DNA from: an uncultured Collinsella sp. | GTDB taxonomy: Bacteria; Actinomycetota; Coriobacteriia; Coriobacteriales; Coriobacteriaceae | NCBI GenBank assembly: GCA_902491895.1 | Contig: CABUJH010000003.1 | Span: 1 to 64,000 of the forward strand | DNA length: 64,000 nucleotides | Direction: 5' to 3' | Shown here: in pieces, positions 8,390 to 19,022 of the stretch | Numbering within the stretch: position 1 is the first letter of the stretch | Layout of the letters: each line of letters starts with the position of its first letter | The notes under the pieces: generated by a model | What the model was told of the DNA's origin: nothing | Databases searched by the model: none | What the model saw: the letters and a program-made list of their open reading frames with translations, nothing else | Position numbers and translations under genes: made by a program

Positions 8390-9307
8390 ATGGATCTGCC
8401 CATCAGCTTACAAGACATCACGTATGCCGAGAACTATCTGGCGCAGGGCGACCTGGCTACGGCGACGCCGCTGCTGGAGCGTCTGGTGGAGCTCGCCGAG
8501 GAGTATATCGACGCTGAGTGCAAGACGGAGGAGAAGCGCCAATACTTTAGCTTCGATAGCAAGTTTGAGCGCTTGGCCTATCGCCGCGTGGAGAAGGATC
8601 CGCGCGAGCTCGTGCAGGTCGAGGTGCCGTTTGACCGCCTGTACTCTGACATGGCGTTTGCCTACATTCGCCAGCAGGATTATGTAAGCGCTCGTAATGC
8701 CCTGATGCAGGCTGTGCGTTGGGACCCCATGAACTGCAACTATCGCTTGGATTTGGCCGAGCTGTTCCGCGCTCTCGAGGACAAGCAGGAATGGGCATCG
8801 CTCTCGTTCTCGGTGCTGGAGCGTGCGAGCGATGGCAAGTGCGCCGCCCGCGCTTATGCCAATCTAGGTCAGTACTTCTTGGAGCCCGAGACCGAGAACG
8901 TTTCGGCTGCCGTGGGCTGCGCGCGTCTGGCACTGCGCCTGGCGCCCAACGATGCGCATACGACGCGCCTGCTCAACAAGATCCATACCACGTATCCGGA
9001 TGCCGCCGAGGAGAGCGACGAGCACGTGATGGGCGAGCTGGCGTTGCAGGGCGTTCCGACCTCACCTTCGGCCGAGATTGCCATCTGCCTGATTATGTGC
9101 GCGACCGATGCTGCAAGCGACGGCGACAAGCAGGAGGCGACGCGCCTGACGGTGCGTGCTCGCGACTTGGTGGGCGAGGAAGCCTGCGCGGCGATTATCA
9201 AACTGGTGCGCGAGAGCGACGCCGAGCTCAATGCCGAGCGCAAGGCAAAGCGCGAGGCTGCGGGCTCAAACGCCGATGGTGCCAAGGGGGCCGGCGATGC
9301 CCAGTAA
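8390..9307 (+). CDS. TPR-repeat protein, operon partner of smpB
   Basis: A soluble, acidic 305-residue protein made largely of helical tetratricopeptide-like repeats: clear repeat-like segments at about 7-35, 83-115 (RLYSDMAFAYIRQQDYVSARNAL), 117-150 and 155-190 (AARAYANLGQYFLEPETENVSAAV). The C-terminus is a charged Ala/Lys/Glu tail. TPR proteins usually serve as scaffolds; no partner can be named. ATG 8390 is preceded by GAGGAG. Its last 11 bases overlap smpB, so the pair is coupled, which may point to a role near translation quality control (inference from position only). Confidence 0.8.
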   Translation: MDLPISLQDITYAENYLAQGDLATATPLLERLVELAEEYIDAECKTEEKRQYFSFDSKFERLAYRRVEKDPRELVQVEVPFDRLYSDMAFAYIRQQDYVSARNALMQAVRWDPMNCNYRLDLAELFRALEDKQEWASLSFSVLERASDGKCAARAYANLGQYFLEPETENVSAAVGCARLALRLAPNDAHTTRLLNKIHTTYPDAAEESDEHVMGELALQGVPTSPSAEIAICLIMCATDAASDGDKQEATRLTVRARDLVGEEACAAIIKLVRESDAELNAERKAKREAAGSNADGAKGAGDAQ

Positions 9308-9767
9308 GCGCGAGCGCAAGCTCATTTCCAAGAATCGCTCGGCACATCACGAGTACTTTATCGATGAGACGTTTGAGTGCGGCATTGAGCTGAGCGGCAC
9401 CGAGGTCAAGTCGATTCGCGAGCGCGCCTGCCAGATCACCGATACCTTTGCGCTGATCCGCGGCGGGGAGTGCTGGCTCGTCGGCCTGCATATCCACCCT
9501 TATAGCCATGGTGGCGTGTGGAATCGCGATCCCGACCGTCGGCGTCGTCTGCTGCTGCACCGCAAGGAGATCGACTTTCTTGACGGCAAACTTCGCAACC
9601 GTGGTTATGCGCTGGTTCCGTTGGAGCTCTACTTTAATACCGACGGCCGCGTAAAGCTGCTGCTGGGTCTGGGTCGCGGCAAGAAGCTCTATGACAAGCG
9701 CGAGGACATGGCCAAGCGTGATGTCCAACGCGAGATCGACCGCGCCCTTAAGGAACGCAACCGCTAG
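9297..9767 (+). CDS. smpB: SsrA-binding protein SmpB
   Basis: tmRNA-binding protein that delivers ssrA RNA to stalled ribosomes for trans-translation. 156 residues, the family's usual length; conserved segments NRSAHHEYFIDETFECGIELSGTEVKS split around residues 11-37, then LYDKRE near 130 and a basic C-terminal tail that folds in the decoding centre. ATG at 9297 overlaps the TPR gene's end; AAGGGGG upstream serves as binding site. No ssrA gene was seen in the 200 bases downstream, where it often lies in other genera. Confidence 0.97.
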   Translation: MPSKRERKLISKNRSAHHEYFIDETFECGIELSGTEVKSIRERACQITDTFALIRGGECWLVGLHIHPYSHGGVWNRDPDRRRRLLLHRKEIDFLDGKLRNRGYALVPLELYFNTDGRVKLLLGLGRGKKLYDKREDMAKRDVQREIDRALKERNR

Positions 9768-9779
9768 GCACTCTGTATA

Positions 9780-9846
9780 AGTTGCGGTGGAATACGGACT
9801 GTTTTGCCTGTTTGAGGGGCTATTCAGTCCCTATTTCACCGCAACT
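9780..9846. repeat. Family B palindromic repeat, copy 1 (67 nt)
   Basis: One of three copies in the window, each exactly 67 nt, beginning AGTTGCGGTG and ending CACCGCAACT. Arms of about 24 nt (here with mismatches) flank a variable centre. It lies right after smpB and could act as a transcript-end hairpin. Other copies at 23694-23760 and 62443-62509. Confidence 0.9.
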
Positions 9847-9973
9847 GCGGGTGTCTCATCTTTCTTACTGTTCTGACACATATGTCTCAAAGGCGGCGTC
9901 CGTTATGGGTGCCGCCTTTTTTGTGGGTACATACATCCATGAGGTTCCAACCCGAGCTAGGGGAGTGATCGTT

Positions 9974-10477
9974 ATGGACAAAACTGCGTTCTTTACCATG
10001 CCGAGTGGCCTGTACGTGGTGAGCGCCGCGGCGGACGGGCTGCGTGCCGGCTGCGTTATCAACACAGCGGTGCAGGTGACATCCGCCCCGCCGCGCATCT
10101 CGATTGCCGTGAACAAGGAAAATGTCACGTCCGGCGTAATCGCATCGGCTAAGGCTTTTGCGCTGACCGTGATTGACCAGACCACCGACATGCTCTATAT
10201 CGGCAATTTTGGCTTCCGCACCAGCAGCGATTACGACAAGTTTGCCAAGTATGAGACCCACGAGACCACTCTGGGCATGCCCTATGTGCCCGAGCACGCG
10301 GCGGCGCTGTTTAGCTGCCATTTGATCGACACTGTGGATGTGGGCACGCATCTGCTGTTTATTGGCGAGGTCGAGGATGCCGAGCGCCTGAGCGACGAGA
10401 CGCCACTGACGTACGACTACTATCACAAGGTGCTAAAGGGCAAGACGCCGCCCAAAGCCTCGTCGTATCAAGGCTAG
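9974..10477 (+). CDS. Flavin reductase-like FMN-binding protein
   Basis: A 167-residue protein of the flavin-reductase-like (split-barrel FMN-binding) family. Start of the domain MPSGLYVVSAAADGLRAGCVINTAVQVTSAPPRISIAVNK, residues about 7-46, carries the usual pattern for FMN binding, and the C-terminal half has FIGEVEDAERL. The ATG at 9974 follows AGGGGAG. A rubredoxin gene lies 88 bases downstream. The pair together equals the domain set of the high-molecular-weight rubredoxin (Hrb) of anaerobes, in which a flavin reductase domain is fused to rubredoxin and feeds electrons to oxygen- or peroxide-reducing proteins. The same role here is an inference; no flavodiiron protein or rubrerythrin is in the window. 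Confidence 0.88.
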   Translation: MDKTAFFTMPSGLYVVSAAADGLRAGCVINTAVQVTSAPPRISIAVNKENVTSGVIASAKAFALTVIDQTTDMLYIGNFGFRTSSDYDKFAKYETHETTLGMPYVPEHAAALFSCHLIDTVDVGTHLLFIGEVEDAERLSDETPLTYDYYHKVLKGKTPPKASSYQG

Positions 10478-10494
10478 AAATGTTCTAAAAATAC

Positions 10495-10522
10495 TTGCAT
10501 TATGTTATTGAGAATATATACT
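10495..10522 (+). promoter_or_regulatory. Predicted promoter of the rubredoxin gene
   Basis: TTGCAT (10495-10500), 16-base spacer, TATACT (10517-10522) in an AT-rich stretch 44 bases before the rubredoxin ATG. It suggests rubredoxin can be expressed separately from the flavin reductase. Confidence 0.6.
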
Positions 10523-10565
10523 AATAAGCAAGTACACCAGCAGTCGCGTTCGAGAGGAGAACATC

Positions 10566-10709
10566 ATGGCTGAGGAGAAGAAGACGTATAAGTTCGTGTG
10601 CACCGTTTGCGGTTACGAGGTTGAGGTCGACACGCCCGAGCTGCCCGAGGATTACGTATGCCCGGTCTGCGGCGTCGGCCCCGATGAGTTTGAGCTCGTC
10701 GAGGAGTAA
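10566..10709 (+). CDS. Rubredoxin (short type, 47 aa)
   Basis: A 47-residue iron protein with two CxxCG pairs: C12-T-V-C15-G and C32-P-V-C35-G, which hold one Fe by four cysteines, and the usual DEFELVEE end. The gap between the pairs (16 residues) is shorter than in classical clostridial rubredoxin (about 29) and matches the rubredoxin domains of rubrerythrin and Hrb. The ATG at 10566 follows GAGGAG by seven bases. Electron carrier, probably for oxidative-stress reductases; its likely donor is the flavin reductase just upstream. Confidence 0.93.
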   Translation: MAEEKKTYKFVCTVCGYEVEVDTPELPEDYVCPVCGVGPDEFELVEE

Positions 10710-10749
10710 CTCGTAGACACACGGCGATTAGCTATACAGAGCTCTGTCC

Positions 10750-10789
10750 AAGGGCCCCGGTTGAATTCTCGGCCGGGGCCCTTTTGATT
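10750..10789 (+). terminator. Terminator after rubredoxin
   Basis: Perfect 9-bp stem GGGCCCCGG (10752-10760) with CCGGGGCCC (10773-10781), then TTTTGATTT. Confidence 0.88.
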
Positions 10790-10816
10790 TATCTGACGGT
10801 TTAAAACGGCCTTACG

Positions 10817-10832
10817 TGTTACAGATTGAGAC
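10817..10832. repeat. Family A repeat, isolated half-site
   Basis: TGTTACAGATTGAGAC matches the right arm of the 57-nt family A hairpin, but no matching left arm is present at the expected distance upstream; it looks like a decayed or half copy between rubredoxin and mntH. Confidence 0.75.
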
Positions 10833-10861
10833 GTTATATCTGGACAGTCACGCCATCCCAA

Positions 10862-12118
10862 TTACATCCCCGTTAGCAGCACGATGTCGAGAGCCGTTAC
10901 GATGACGCCGATCCCTACGAGCAGCGCGTTGAGCGGGCGCGAGTTGACGTATTTGCCCATAACGCGGGGCGAACTGGTGAGTCGTATGAGCACAAAGACC
11001 GTAATCGGCAACTGAAGCGACAACAGCGCCTGACTCCAGATGAGACCCTCAAAAGGATTCGGGACGATCAGGCACGCCGCCACTGCGCCGACGAAACAGA
11101 CCGCCACTCCAATCGATGAGTGCCGGTCGTGGATGTCGTATTCCTCGTCGAACATGCCCGCGGTGATGGTGCCTGCCGCCATGCCTGCCGTCACACTACT
11201 CGAGAGGCCCGCAAACAGCAGCGCCACCGCAAAGATTGTCGAGCTTGCCGGGCCCAGAATGGGGGAGAGCGTGTCCGCTGCGACGGCGAGGTCGTCTACG
11301 ACAATGCCGTGCGCAAAGAAGGTCGTTGCGGCCAGGATGACCATGGCCGAGTTGATTGCCCAGCCCACGCCCATCGAAAAGAGCGTGTCGAAGAGCTCAT
11401 AGCGCAGACGCTCTTCGATAACCTGCTCGCCTTGGCCTTCGAAGTGCATGGATTGGATGACCTCGGAGTGTAGAAAGAGGTTGTGGGGCATAACGACCGC
11501 ACCAAGGACACTCACGATAATCGCGGCAGAGCCAGTGGGCATACTGGGCGTGATCCAGCTTGCGGCGGCTTGCGGCCAGTCGACCTTGACTAGTGCAAGC
11601 TCGGCCAAAAACGAGAGTCCTACCACGCCTACGAAGGCGATGATCCAGCGTTCGGCACGCTTGTAGGAGTTCGTCATGAGCATCGCCATCGATACTGCCG
11701 CCACGATGACGCAGCCCGCACGCACGGGCAGCCCAAAGAGCATTTGAAGGGCAATCGCGCCGCCCAGGACTTCGGCCATGGCGGTGGCGATGGTCGCGAG
11801 ATAGGCACTGGCGAGCACCGTGCGTCCAACGAAGCGGGGGAGGTAACGTGTCGTGGCCTCGGCAAGACAGGCGCCCGTGGCGATACCCAGGTGCGCCGCA
11901 TTGTGCTGCAGCACAATGAGCATAATCGTGGACAGTGTGACGATCCACAGCAGCGCGTAGCCAAACTGCGAGCCCGCGGCCATATTGGAGGCCCAGTTGC
12001 CCGGGTCGATAAAGCCGACGGTCACGAGCAGCCCGGGGCCGATGTGCCGCGCAATGTCTAGGCCTCCGTGACCACCGGTGCGTCGGGAGCCAAAGTGTTG
12101 TTTGAGATGGTTGAGCAT
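10862..12118 (-). CDS. mntH: NRAMP-family divalent metal transporter (MntH type)
   Basis: Proton-coupled Mn(II)/Fe(II) importer of the cytoplasmic membrane, 418 residues with about 11 membrane helices. The two signature metal-site motifs are present: DPGNW in helix 1 (near residue 38) and MPHNLFLHS in helix 6 (near residue 205). I chose the ATG at 12116-12118, since AGGAG lies seven bases before it; an in-frame ATG 36 bases upstream has no such site. Read towards the rubredoxin gene, divergently from gltB. Transport of Mn is the family's most common role but Fe or other metals are possible. Confidence 0.92.
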   Translation of the reverse strand: MLNHLKQHFGSRRTGGHGGLDIARHIGPGLLVTVGFIDPGNWASNMAAGSQFGYALLWIVTLSTIMLIVLQHNAAHLGIATGACLAEATTRYLPRFVGRTVLASAYLATIATAMAEVLGGAIALQMLFGLPVRAGCVIVAAVSMAMLMTNSYKRAERWIIAFVGVVGLSFLAELALVKVDWPQAAASWITPSMPTGSAAIIVSVLGAVVMPHNLFLHSEVIQSMHFEGQGEQVIEERLRYELFDTLFSMGVGWAINSAMVILAATTFFAHGIVVDDLAVAADTLSPILGPASSTIFAVALLFAGLSSSVTAGMAAGTITAGMFDEEYDIHDRHSSIGVAVCFVGAVAACLIVPNPFEGLIWSQALLSLQLPITVFVLIRLTSSPRVMGKYVNSRPLNALLVGIGVIVTALDIVLLTGM

Positions 12119-12163
12119 GGTGAGCTCCTGCGTGCCGTTTGTTTGACGCCGCAAAGGATACCC

Positions 12164-12194
12164 GTTTTAGGCTAAAAAGTTAACCAAGACTAAC
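12164..12194 (-). promoter_or_regulatory. Possible metalloregulator site upstream of mntH
   Basis: An AT-rich imperfect dyad, TTTTAGGCTAAAA... followed by GTTAACC and ACTAACA, resembles DtxR/MntR-family operators (TTAGG...CCTAA type), 46 to 76 bases before the mntH start. The match is loose. The rest of the 365-base gap (12119-12483) holds one family A hairpin and a ribosome binding site for gltB; no further gene was seen. Confidence 0.3.
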
Positions 12195-12242
12195 AAAATT
12201 GTTGTATTTGAATAGGATGGTGAAGGGGGGGGTTACCGAAAT

Positions 12243-12299
12243 GTCTTGATCTGTAACAACTAGTGATGGAAATTGGGTCTTACTGTTACAGATTGAGAT
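12243..12299. repeat. Family A hairpin, single unit between mntH and gltB
   Basis: 57-nt unit: left arm GTCTTGATCTGTAAC, right arm GTTACAGATTGAGAT, with the 27-nt variable centre. This is the only complete single (non-arrayed) copy in the window; it sits in a divergent promoter region. Confidence 0.9.
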
Positions 12300-12483
12300 G
12301 TTTGAAGAGGTGAGTTTGCAGGCCGAACTTGGGGCCTATGTTGTCGCCCTTGAGGTCGGCGGTGTCCACTCGTAGGGCGTGCGTTACGCGATTGTTTCGA
12401 AACGGGCGGGAAACACAACGGGCCGGCGATGCTCCTAGTATGCCTATTCAACTGACTGTCTTAATATCTAGGGGAGGATCGCG

Positions 12484-15400
12484 ATGCAGGCAGATTCCGC
12501 TCAGCAGCAGGGCCTTTATCGCCCCGAATTCGACCACGATGCGTGTGGCATCGGCGCGCTTGCCGATATCAACGGTGAGCGCCATCACCAGATCCTGGAC
12601 GATGCGCTGTCCATTCTGGTCAACTTGGAGCACCGCGGTGGCACGGGACTCGAGAAGAACACCGGCGACGGCGCCGGCATCCTGTTCCAGGTTCCGCATC
12701 ACTTTTTCCGTAAAGAGGCCCAAAAGTGCGGCCAGATTCTGCCGGCAGAGGGCGACTATGGCGTGGCCATGCTGTTCTTCCCGCAGGACGACAAGGGCGT
12801 AGAGGATGCCCGTCGCGTGTTTGAGGAGGGCTGCGCCGAGGCCGGCGTGCCGCTGCTCTTTTGGCGCGAGGTGCCCGTCGACCCGCACGACCTGGGTGAG
12901 ACGGCCCGCGCCTGCATGCCTACCATCCTGCAGGCCTTTCTGGGCCGCCCCGACGACACGCCGGCAGGTGACGCATTCGAGCGCCGCCTGTACGTGTGCC
13001 GCCGCACCATCGAAAAGAAGGTCGACGCCGAGTTTGCCCTGCGCGACAAGATCTTCTACGTGTGCTCCATGAGCTCGCGCACCATCGTGTACAAGGGCAT
13101 GCTGGTCGCCACGCAGATGCGCCGCTTCTTCATCGACCTCAACGACGCCGCCGTCAAGACGGCCGTGGCGCTCGTCCACTCGCGCTACTCCACCAACACC
13201 ACGCCCAGCTGGGAGCGTGCGCATCCCAACCGCTTTATCATTCACAACGGCGAGATCAACACCCTCAAGGGCAACGTCAACTGGATTCGCGCCCGCGAGC
13301 CCAATCTGTACAGCCCCGTGTTGCAGCACGATCTTGAGCGTGTGATGCCCATCATCAACCGTGAGGGTTCCGACTCCGCGATTCTGGACAACGTGCTCGA
13401 GTTCTTGGTCATGAACGGCCGTCCGCTCACGCGTGCCGCGTCCATGCTGCTGCCCGAGCCGTGGGACCACAACGACAGTCTGAGCGAGGAGCGCCGCGCC
13501 TACGATGCCTACCAGTCCATGCTCATGGAGCCCTGGGACGGTCCGGCCGCCATCGCCTTTACCGACGGCCGCACGTTGGGCGCCGCTCTCGACCGCAACG
13601 GCCTGCGCCCCGCTCGTTACTACGCGACGCGCGACGGCCGCTTTATGCTGGCAAGCGAGGTGGGCACCATCGAGGTGCGCCCCGAGAACATCCTGACGAG
13701 CGGTTGCCTGGGACCGGGCCAGATGCTCGAGGTGGACTTTGCCCGCGGGCGCGTCATCTACAACGACGAGCTGCGCGCCCGCTATGCCAAGGAAAAGCCC
13801 TACCGCGACTGGATTGCCGAGGAGACGCTGACCGTTGACGCGCTTGATGAGCCCGTTGCGACAACGCCCGCCGAGGACGCCGAGGTGCCCGCCGCCGTGC
13901 GTATGGCCAAGCTCGGCTACCACTGGGATGACGTCGACGAGGTCGTGCGTCCCATGGCCCAGCAGGGCAAGGCCCCGCTCGCCTCGATGGGCATCGACGC
14001 GCCGCTGGCCTGCCTGTCCAAGAAGACGCGCTCGTTCTTTGACTACTTCTATCAGCTGTTCGCTCAGGTCACGAACCCGCCCATCGACGCCCTGCGCGAG
14101 CATATGGTCACCTCGACCACGCTCTATCTGGGCAACCACGGCAACCTACTCGAGGATTCCCGCACGGCCTGCCAGCTGGTGCGCTTGGAGCGCCCGTTGC
14201 TCAACGAGGAGGAGTTCGACCGCATCTGCGCCATCGACCGCGTGGGCTTTAAGACCCGCCGCTTCCGTGCCGTCTACCGCCGCGATGCCGGCGAGGGCGC
14301 GCTGCAGGTTGCGCTCAAGCAGCTTGCAGAGGACGTTGAGGCTGCGGTCCGCGACGGTGTGAACATCGTGGTGTTGAGCGATCGTGCCGCTGCGGGCGAG
14401 GTGCCCGTGCCGTCGCTGCTCGCTGTGGGATGCGTACACAACCACCTGATCCGCGCCGGCGTGCGCACCTTTGCCGACATCGTGGTGGAGTGCGGCGACG
14501 CCGTGTCCCCGCACGACTTTGCGGCGCTGGTGGGCTACTCCGCAAGCGGCATCTATCCGTACAACGCACATGCGTGCATCCGCGATCTGGCGGCACGCGG
14601 CGATTTGGACGTGACGGCCGAGCAGGGCATCGCCAACTACAACAAGGCCGCGACGGCGGGCATCGTCTCCATCATGTCCAAGATGGGTATCTCCACGGTG
14701 CAGAGCTACCACTCTGCGCAGATCTTCGAGGCCGTGGGCTTTACGCCGGAGTTCGTCAACGCGTACTTCGCCGGCACGGTGAGCCGTGTGGGCGGTATGG
14801 GCGTCGAAGATGTCGAGCGCGAGCAGAATGAGCGCTATGACGCCGCGCTCGCTATCCTTAAGAGCCCGGCTCCCGATCAGCTGCCCACGCTGGGTCTGAC
14901 CAAGTGGCGCCCGCTCGGCGGCGAGGATCACCTGATCGACCCTCAGACCGTCTACCTGCTGCAGACCGCCTGCCGCGAGGACAGCTACGATACCTTTAAG
15001 GAGTACAGCGCCCGCCTGCACCGCACCGGCCGTGCCGTGCGCCTGCGCGACTTGCTTGACTTTGACGACAGCGGTCGCACGCCGGTTTCGCTCGACGAGG
15101 TGGAGCCCGCGCTCAATATCGTCCGCCGCTTTAACACCGGCGCCATGTCGTACGGCTCCATCAGCAAAGAGGCGCACGAGTGCATGGCCATCGCCATGAA
15201 CCGCCTGCATGGCCGTTCCAACTCGGGCGAGGGCGGCGAGGACCCGCGTCGCGAGACCCCGCTGGTCAACGGTGACTCCAAGAACTCCGCGATCAAGCAG
15301 GTGGCAAGTGCGCGCTTTGGCGTGACGAGCCGCTATCTTTGCAGCGCCTTTGAGATTCAGATTAAGATGGCCCAGGGCGCCAAGCCCGGCGAGGGTGGCC

Positions 15401-17181
15401 ACCTGCCCGGCAAGAAGGTCTACCCCTGGATCGCCGAGGTCCGTCAGTCCACGCCCGGCATCGGCCTGATCTCGCCTCCGCCGCATCACGACATCTACTC
15501 CATCGAGGACCTGGCAGAGCTGATCTTCGATCTTAAGAACGCCAACCCCGGCGCTCGCGTGTCGGTTAAGCTGGTCAGCGAGGCCGGTGTCGGCACCATC
15601 GCCACCGGTGTTGCCAAGGGTGCTGCCGACAAGATCTTGATCAGCGGCCACAACGGCGGCTCGGGTGCCGCTGCTCGCGATTCCATTTGGCACGCCGGTC
15701 TGCCGCTGGAGCTCGGTCTTGCCGAGGCCCAGCAGACGCTGCTGCAAAACGGCCTGCGCTCGCGCGTGGTGCTCGAGGCCGACGGCAAGCTCATGGACGG
15801 CACCGATGTTGCCGTCGCCTGCCTGCTGGGTGCCGAGGAGTTTGGCTTTGCGACCATTCCGCTCATCTCCATGGGCTGCCTCATGCAGCGCGACTGCCAG
15901 CAGGATACCTGCCCGGCCGGCATCGCTACGCAAAACTGCCGCCTGCGTCGCGGCTTCCGCGGCAAGCCAGAGCACGTCGAGCACTTTATGCTCTTTGTTG
16001 CCGAGCAGCTGCGCGAGGTCATGGCGAGCCTGGGCTTCCGCACCATCGACGAGATGGTCGGCCATCCCGAGTGCTTGCGCCAGATTGAGGTCCCGGGCAA
16101 CCGCAAGGCTAACCTGCTGGATCTGTCGCCCGTGCTGGCGAGCGCGACCTGTGAGTTTGGTGCCCACATCCCGGGTGCCGACGGCCGTCACTTCCTGCCC
16201 CAGATGGCTGCGGACAGCGAGCTCGACAAGACGCTCGACTCCACGTTGTTTGTGCCCTATACGGCCGATGCCCGTGCGCACCTGCGTCCGATTCGCTTCC
16301 GCGCCGATATCGCCAACGTCAACCGCTGCGTGGGCACCATCTTGGGCAACGCGGTGACCAAGGCGCATCCCGAGGGCCTGCCCGCCGGCTCCATCACCAT
16401 CGATTGCGATGGTTCGGCTGGTCAGAGCTTTGGCGCCTTCCTGCCGCGCGGCATTACGCTCAACGTGTGCGGCGACGCCAACGACTACTTTGGCAAGGGC
16501 CTTTCGGGCGGCGAGGTGTCGGTGCGCCCCAACCCGCATGCGACCTACAAGTTCGATGAGAACATCATCGTGGGCAACGTTGCGTTCTTTGGCGCCACGA
16601 GCGGCCGCGGCTTCATTAACGGCCTGGCAGGCCAGCGCTTTGGCGTACGCAACTCCGGTGCCACCGTGGTGGTCGAGGGCTGCGGCAACCATGGCTGCGA
16701 GTACATGACGGGTGGTCTGGCACTCATCCTGGGCGAGGTCGGGCAGAACTTCGCCGCCGGCATGACGGGTGGCGTGGCCTATGTCTTTGACCAGTACGGC
16801 ACGCTCGATGCCCGTGTGAACCACGAGAGCGTCGAGCTTAAAGCCCCGACGGCCGGCGAGCTGGCGCAGATTCGCGAGCTCATTCAGGAGCACGTGGACG
16901 CGACGCAGAGCCCGCGCGGCATTAAGCTGCTCTACAGCTTTGAGACGATGAGCAAGCACTTTGTGAAGGTCATTCCGACCGAGTACGAGCGCGTGCTGGC
17001 GATTGTCGCCGCCGCCGAGGCCGTCGGCAAGACGCATGCGCAGGCCGAGGAGCTGGCGTTTGACATTGTGACCGGTCGCGCGAGTGCCGCGGATGTTGCT
17101 CGCTTCGATGTTGCGGGCGGTGCTGCGGGTGCTGCGTCCGTGGCTGCCAGCTCTGTTGCTCCGACCAAGAAGGAGGCGTAA
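12484..17181 (+). CDS. gltB: Glutamate synthase (NADPH), large subunit
   Basis: Transfers the amide of glutamine to 2-oxoglutarate, yielding two glutamates; with GltD it forms the bacterial GOGAT. 1565 residues, normal for GltB. The N-terminal glutaminase domain starts at the nucleophile C21 in DHDACGIG after a 20-residue propeptide; a central domain, an FMN-binding (beta/alpha)8 synthase domain (about 830-1200) and a C-terminal GXGXG beta-helix (about 1290-1480) follow. The 3Fe-4S ligands are C1132, C1138 and C1143 (CLMQRDCQQDTC). ATG 12484 follows GGGAGG. gltD begins five bases after the stop. Long antisense open frames over this gene are codon-bias shadows. Confidence 0.98.
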   Translation: MQADSAQQQGLYRPEFDHDACGIGALADINGERHHQILDDALSILVNLEHRGGTGLEKNTGDGAGILFQVPHHFFRKEAQKCGQILPAEGDYGVAMLFFPQDDKGVEDARRVFEEGCAEAGVPLLFWREVPVDPHDLGETARACMPTILQAFLGRPDDTPAGDAFERRLYVCRRTIEKKVDAEFALRDKIFYVCSMSSRTIVYKGMLVATQMRRFFIDLNDAAVKTAVALVHSRYSTNTTPSWERAHPNRFIIHNGEINTLKGNVNWIRAREPNLYSPVLQHDLERVMPIINREGSDSAILDNVLEFLVMNGRPLTRAASMLLPEPWDHNDSLSEERRAYDAYQSMLMEPWDGPAAIAFTDGRTLGAALDRNGLRPARYYATRDGRFMLASEVGTIEVRPENILTSGCLGPGQMLEVDFARGRVIYNDELRARYAKEKPYRDWIAEETLTVDALDEPVATTPAEDAEVPAAVRMAKLGYHWDDVDEVVRPMAQQGKAPLASMGIDAPLACLSKKTRSFFDYFYQLFAQVTNPPIDALREHMVTSTTLYLGNHGNLLEDSRTACQLVRLERPLLNEEEFDRICAIDRVGFKTRRFRAVYRRDAGEGALQVALKQLAEDVEAAVRDGVNIVVLSDRAAAGEVPVPSLLAVGCVHNHLIRAGVRTFADIVVECGDAVSPHDFAALVGYSASGIYPYNAHACIRDLAARGDLDVTAEQGIANYNKAATAGIVSIMSKMGISTVQSYHSAQIFEAVGFTPEFVNAYFAGTVSRVGGMGVEDVEREQNERYDAALAILKSPAPDQLPTLGLTKWRPLGGEDHLIDPQTVYLLQTACREDSYDTFKEYSARLHRTGRAVRLRDLLDFDDSGRTPVSLDEVEPALNIVRRFNTGAMSYGSISKEAHECMAIAMNRLHGRSNSGEGGEDPRRETPLVNGDSKNSAIKQVASARFGVTSRYLCSAFEIQIKMAQGAKPGEGGHLPGKKVYPWIAEVRQSTPGIGLISPPPHHDIYSIEDLAELIFDLKNANPGARVSVKLVSEAGVGTIATGVAKGAADKILISGHNGGSGAAARDSIWHAGLPLELGLAEAQQTLLQNGLRSRVVLEADGKLMDGTDVAVACLLGAEEFGFATIPLISMGCLMQRDCQQDTCPAGIATQNCRLRRGFRGKPEHVEHFMLFVAEQLREVMASLGFRTIDEMVGHPECLRQIEVPGNRKANLLDLSPVLASATCEFGAHIPGADGRHFLPQMAADSELDKTLDSTLFVPYTADARAHLRPIRFRADIANVNRCVGTILGNAVTKAHPEGLPAGSITIDCDGSAGQSFGAFLPRGITLNVCGDANDYFGKGLSGGEVSVRPNPHATYKFDENIIVGNVAFFGATSGRGFINGLAGQRFGVRNSGATVVVEGCGNHGCEYMTGGLALILGEVGQNFAAGMTGGVAYVFDQYGTLDARVNHESVELKAPTAGELAQIRELIQEHVDATQSPRGIKLLYSFETMSKHFVKVIPTEYERVLAIVAAAEAVGKTHAQAEELAFDIVTGRASAADVARFDVAGGAAGAASVAASSVAPTKKEA

Positions 17182-17186
17182 GTGCC

Positions 17187-18668
<1,482 letters not shown>

Positions 18669-18685
18669 AGTAGTCATTTAAGAAC

Positions 18686-18727
18686 GTCCCCAATGACTAG
18701 TCATTTTTTTGTCTAGTCGTTGGGGAC
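18686..18727. terminator. Inverted repeat downstream of gltD
   Basis: Arms GTCCCCAATGACTAG (18686-18700) and CTAGTCGTTGGGGAC (18713-18727), one mismatch, enclosing a T-rich loop. Likely the gltBD terminator, although the T-run is in the loop rather than after the stem. The rest of 18669-19022 shows no gene I can support. Confidence 0.55.
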
Positions 18728-19022
18728 ACTCTTTGCGAGCGATTTGCTCGTTTGCTGACGTACGGGTGTTCATTCGGCGTCTTCTTGAGCTGTGGCGCTC
18801 TGCTGTTTCTGTGATGGCCGGGGGCGCTTGGCTCAAAAGGACGGGTTTGCCGTCTATGTTTACCTGCGGGTTTGTTGCGGCGCGCATATTCGGTCAAGTG
18901 TCCCGTCAAGTGTTTGGTCAGCAGTTGGTTTGCAGCCGGCGGCCTATTTTGTCCGTGCTGACAGTGGCTGCCCACCCTCCTCGTAAGCTCAAATTGAGGT
19001 TCATCAGTTTGAGGAGGATGCC

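Noticed and set aside
9768..9973. ssrA (tmRNA) gene next to smpB
   Set aside because: Only the family B repeat and a short leader are present; no tRNA-Ala-like ends or tag-coding frame seen.
10817..10832. Complete family A hairpin between rubredoxin and mntH
   Set aside because: Only the right arm is recognisable; the upstream sequence does not match the left arm, so it is listed as a half-site.
12448..17037. Two long minus-strand open frames (563 and 963 codons) opposite gltB
   Set aside because: They are antisense shadows: high GC and strong codon bias of gltB leave the opposite frame open, the products are low-complexity and lack start signals or known domains, while gltB is certain.
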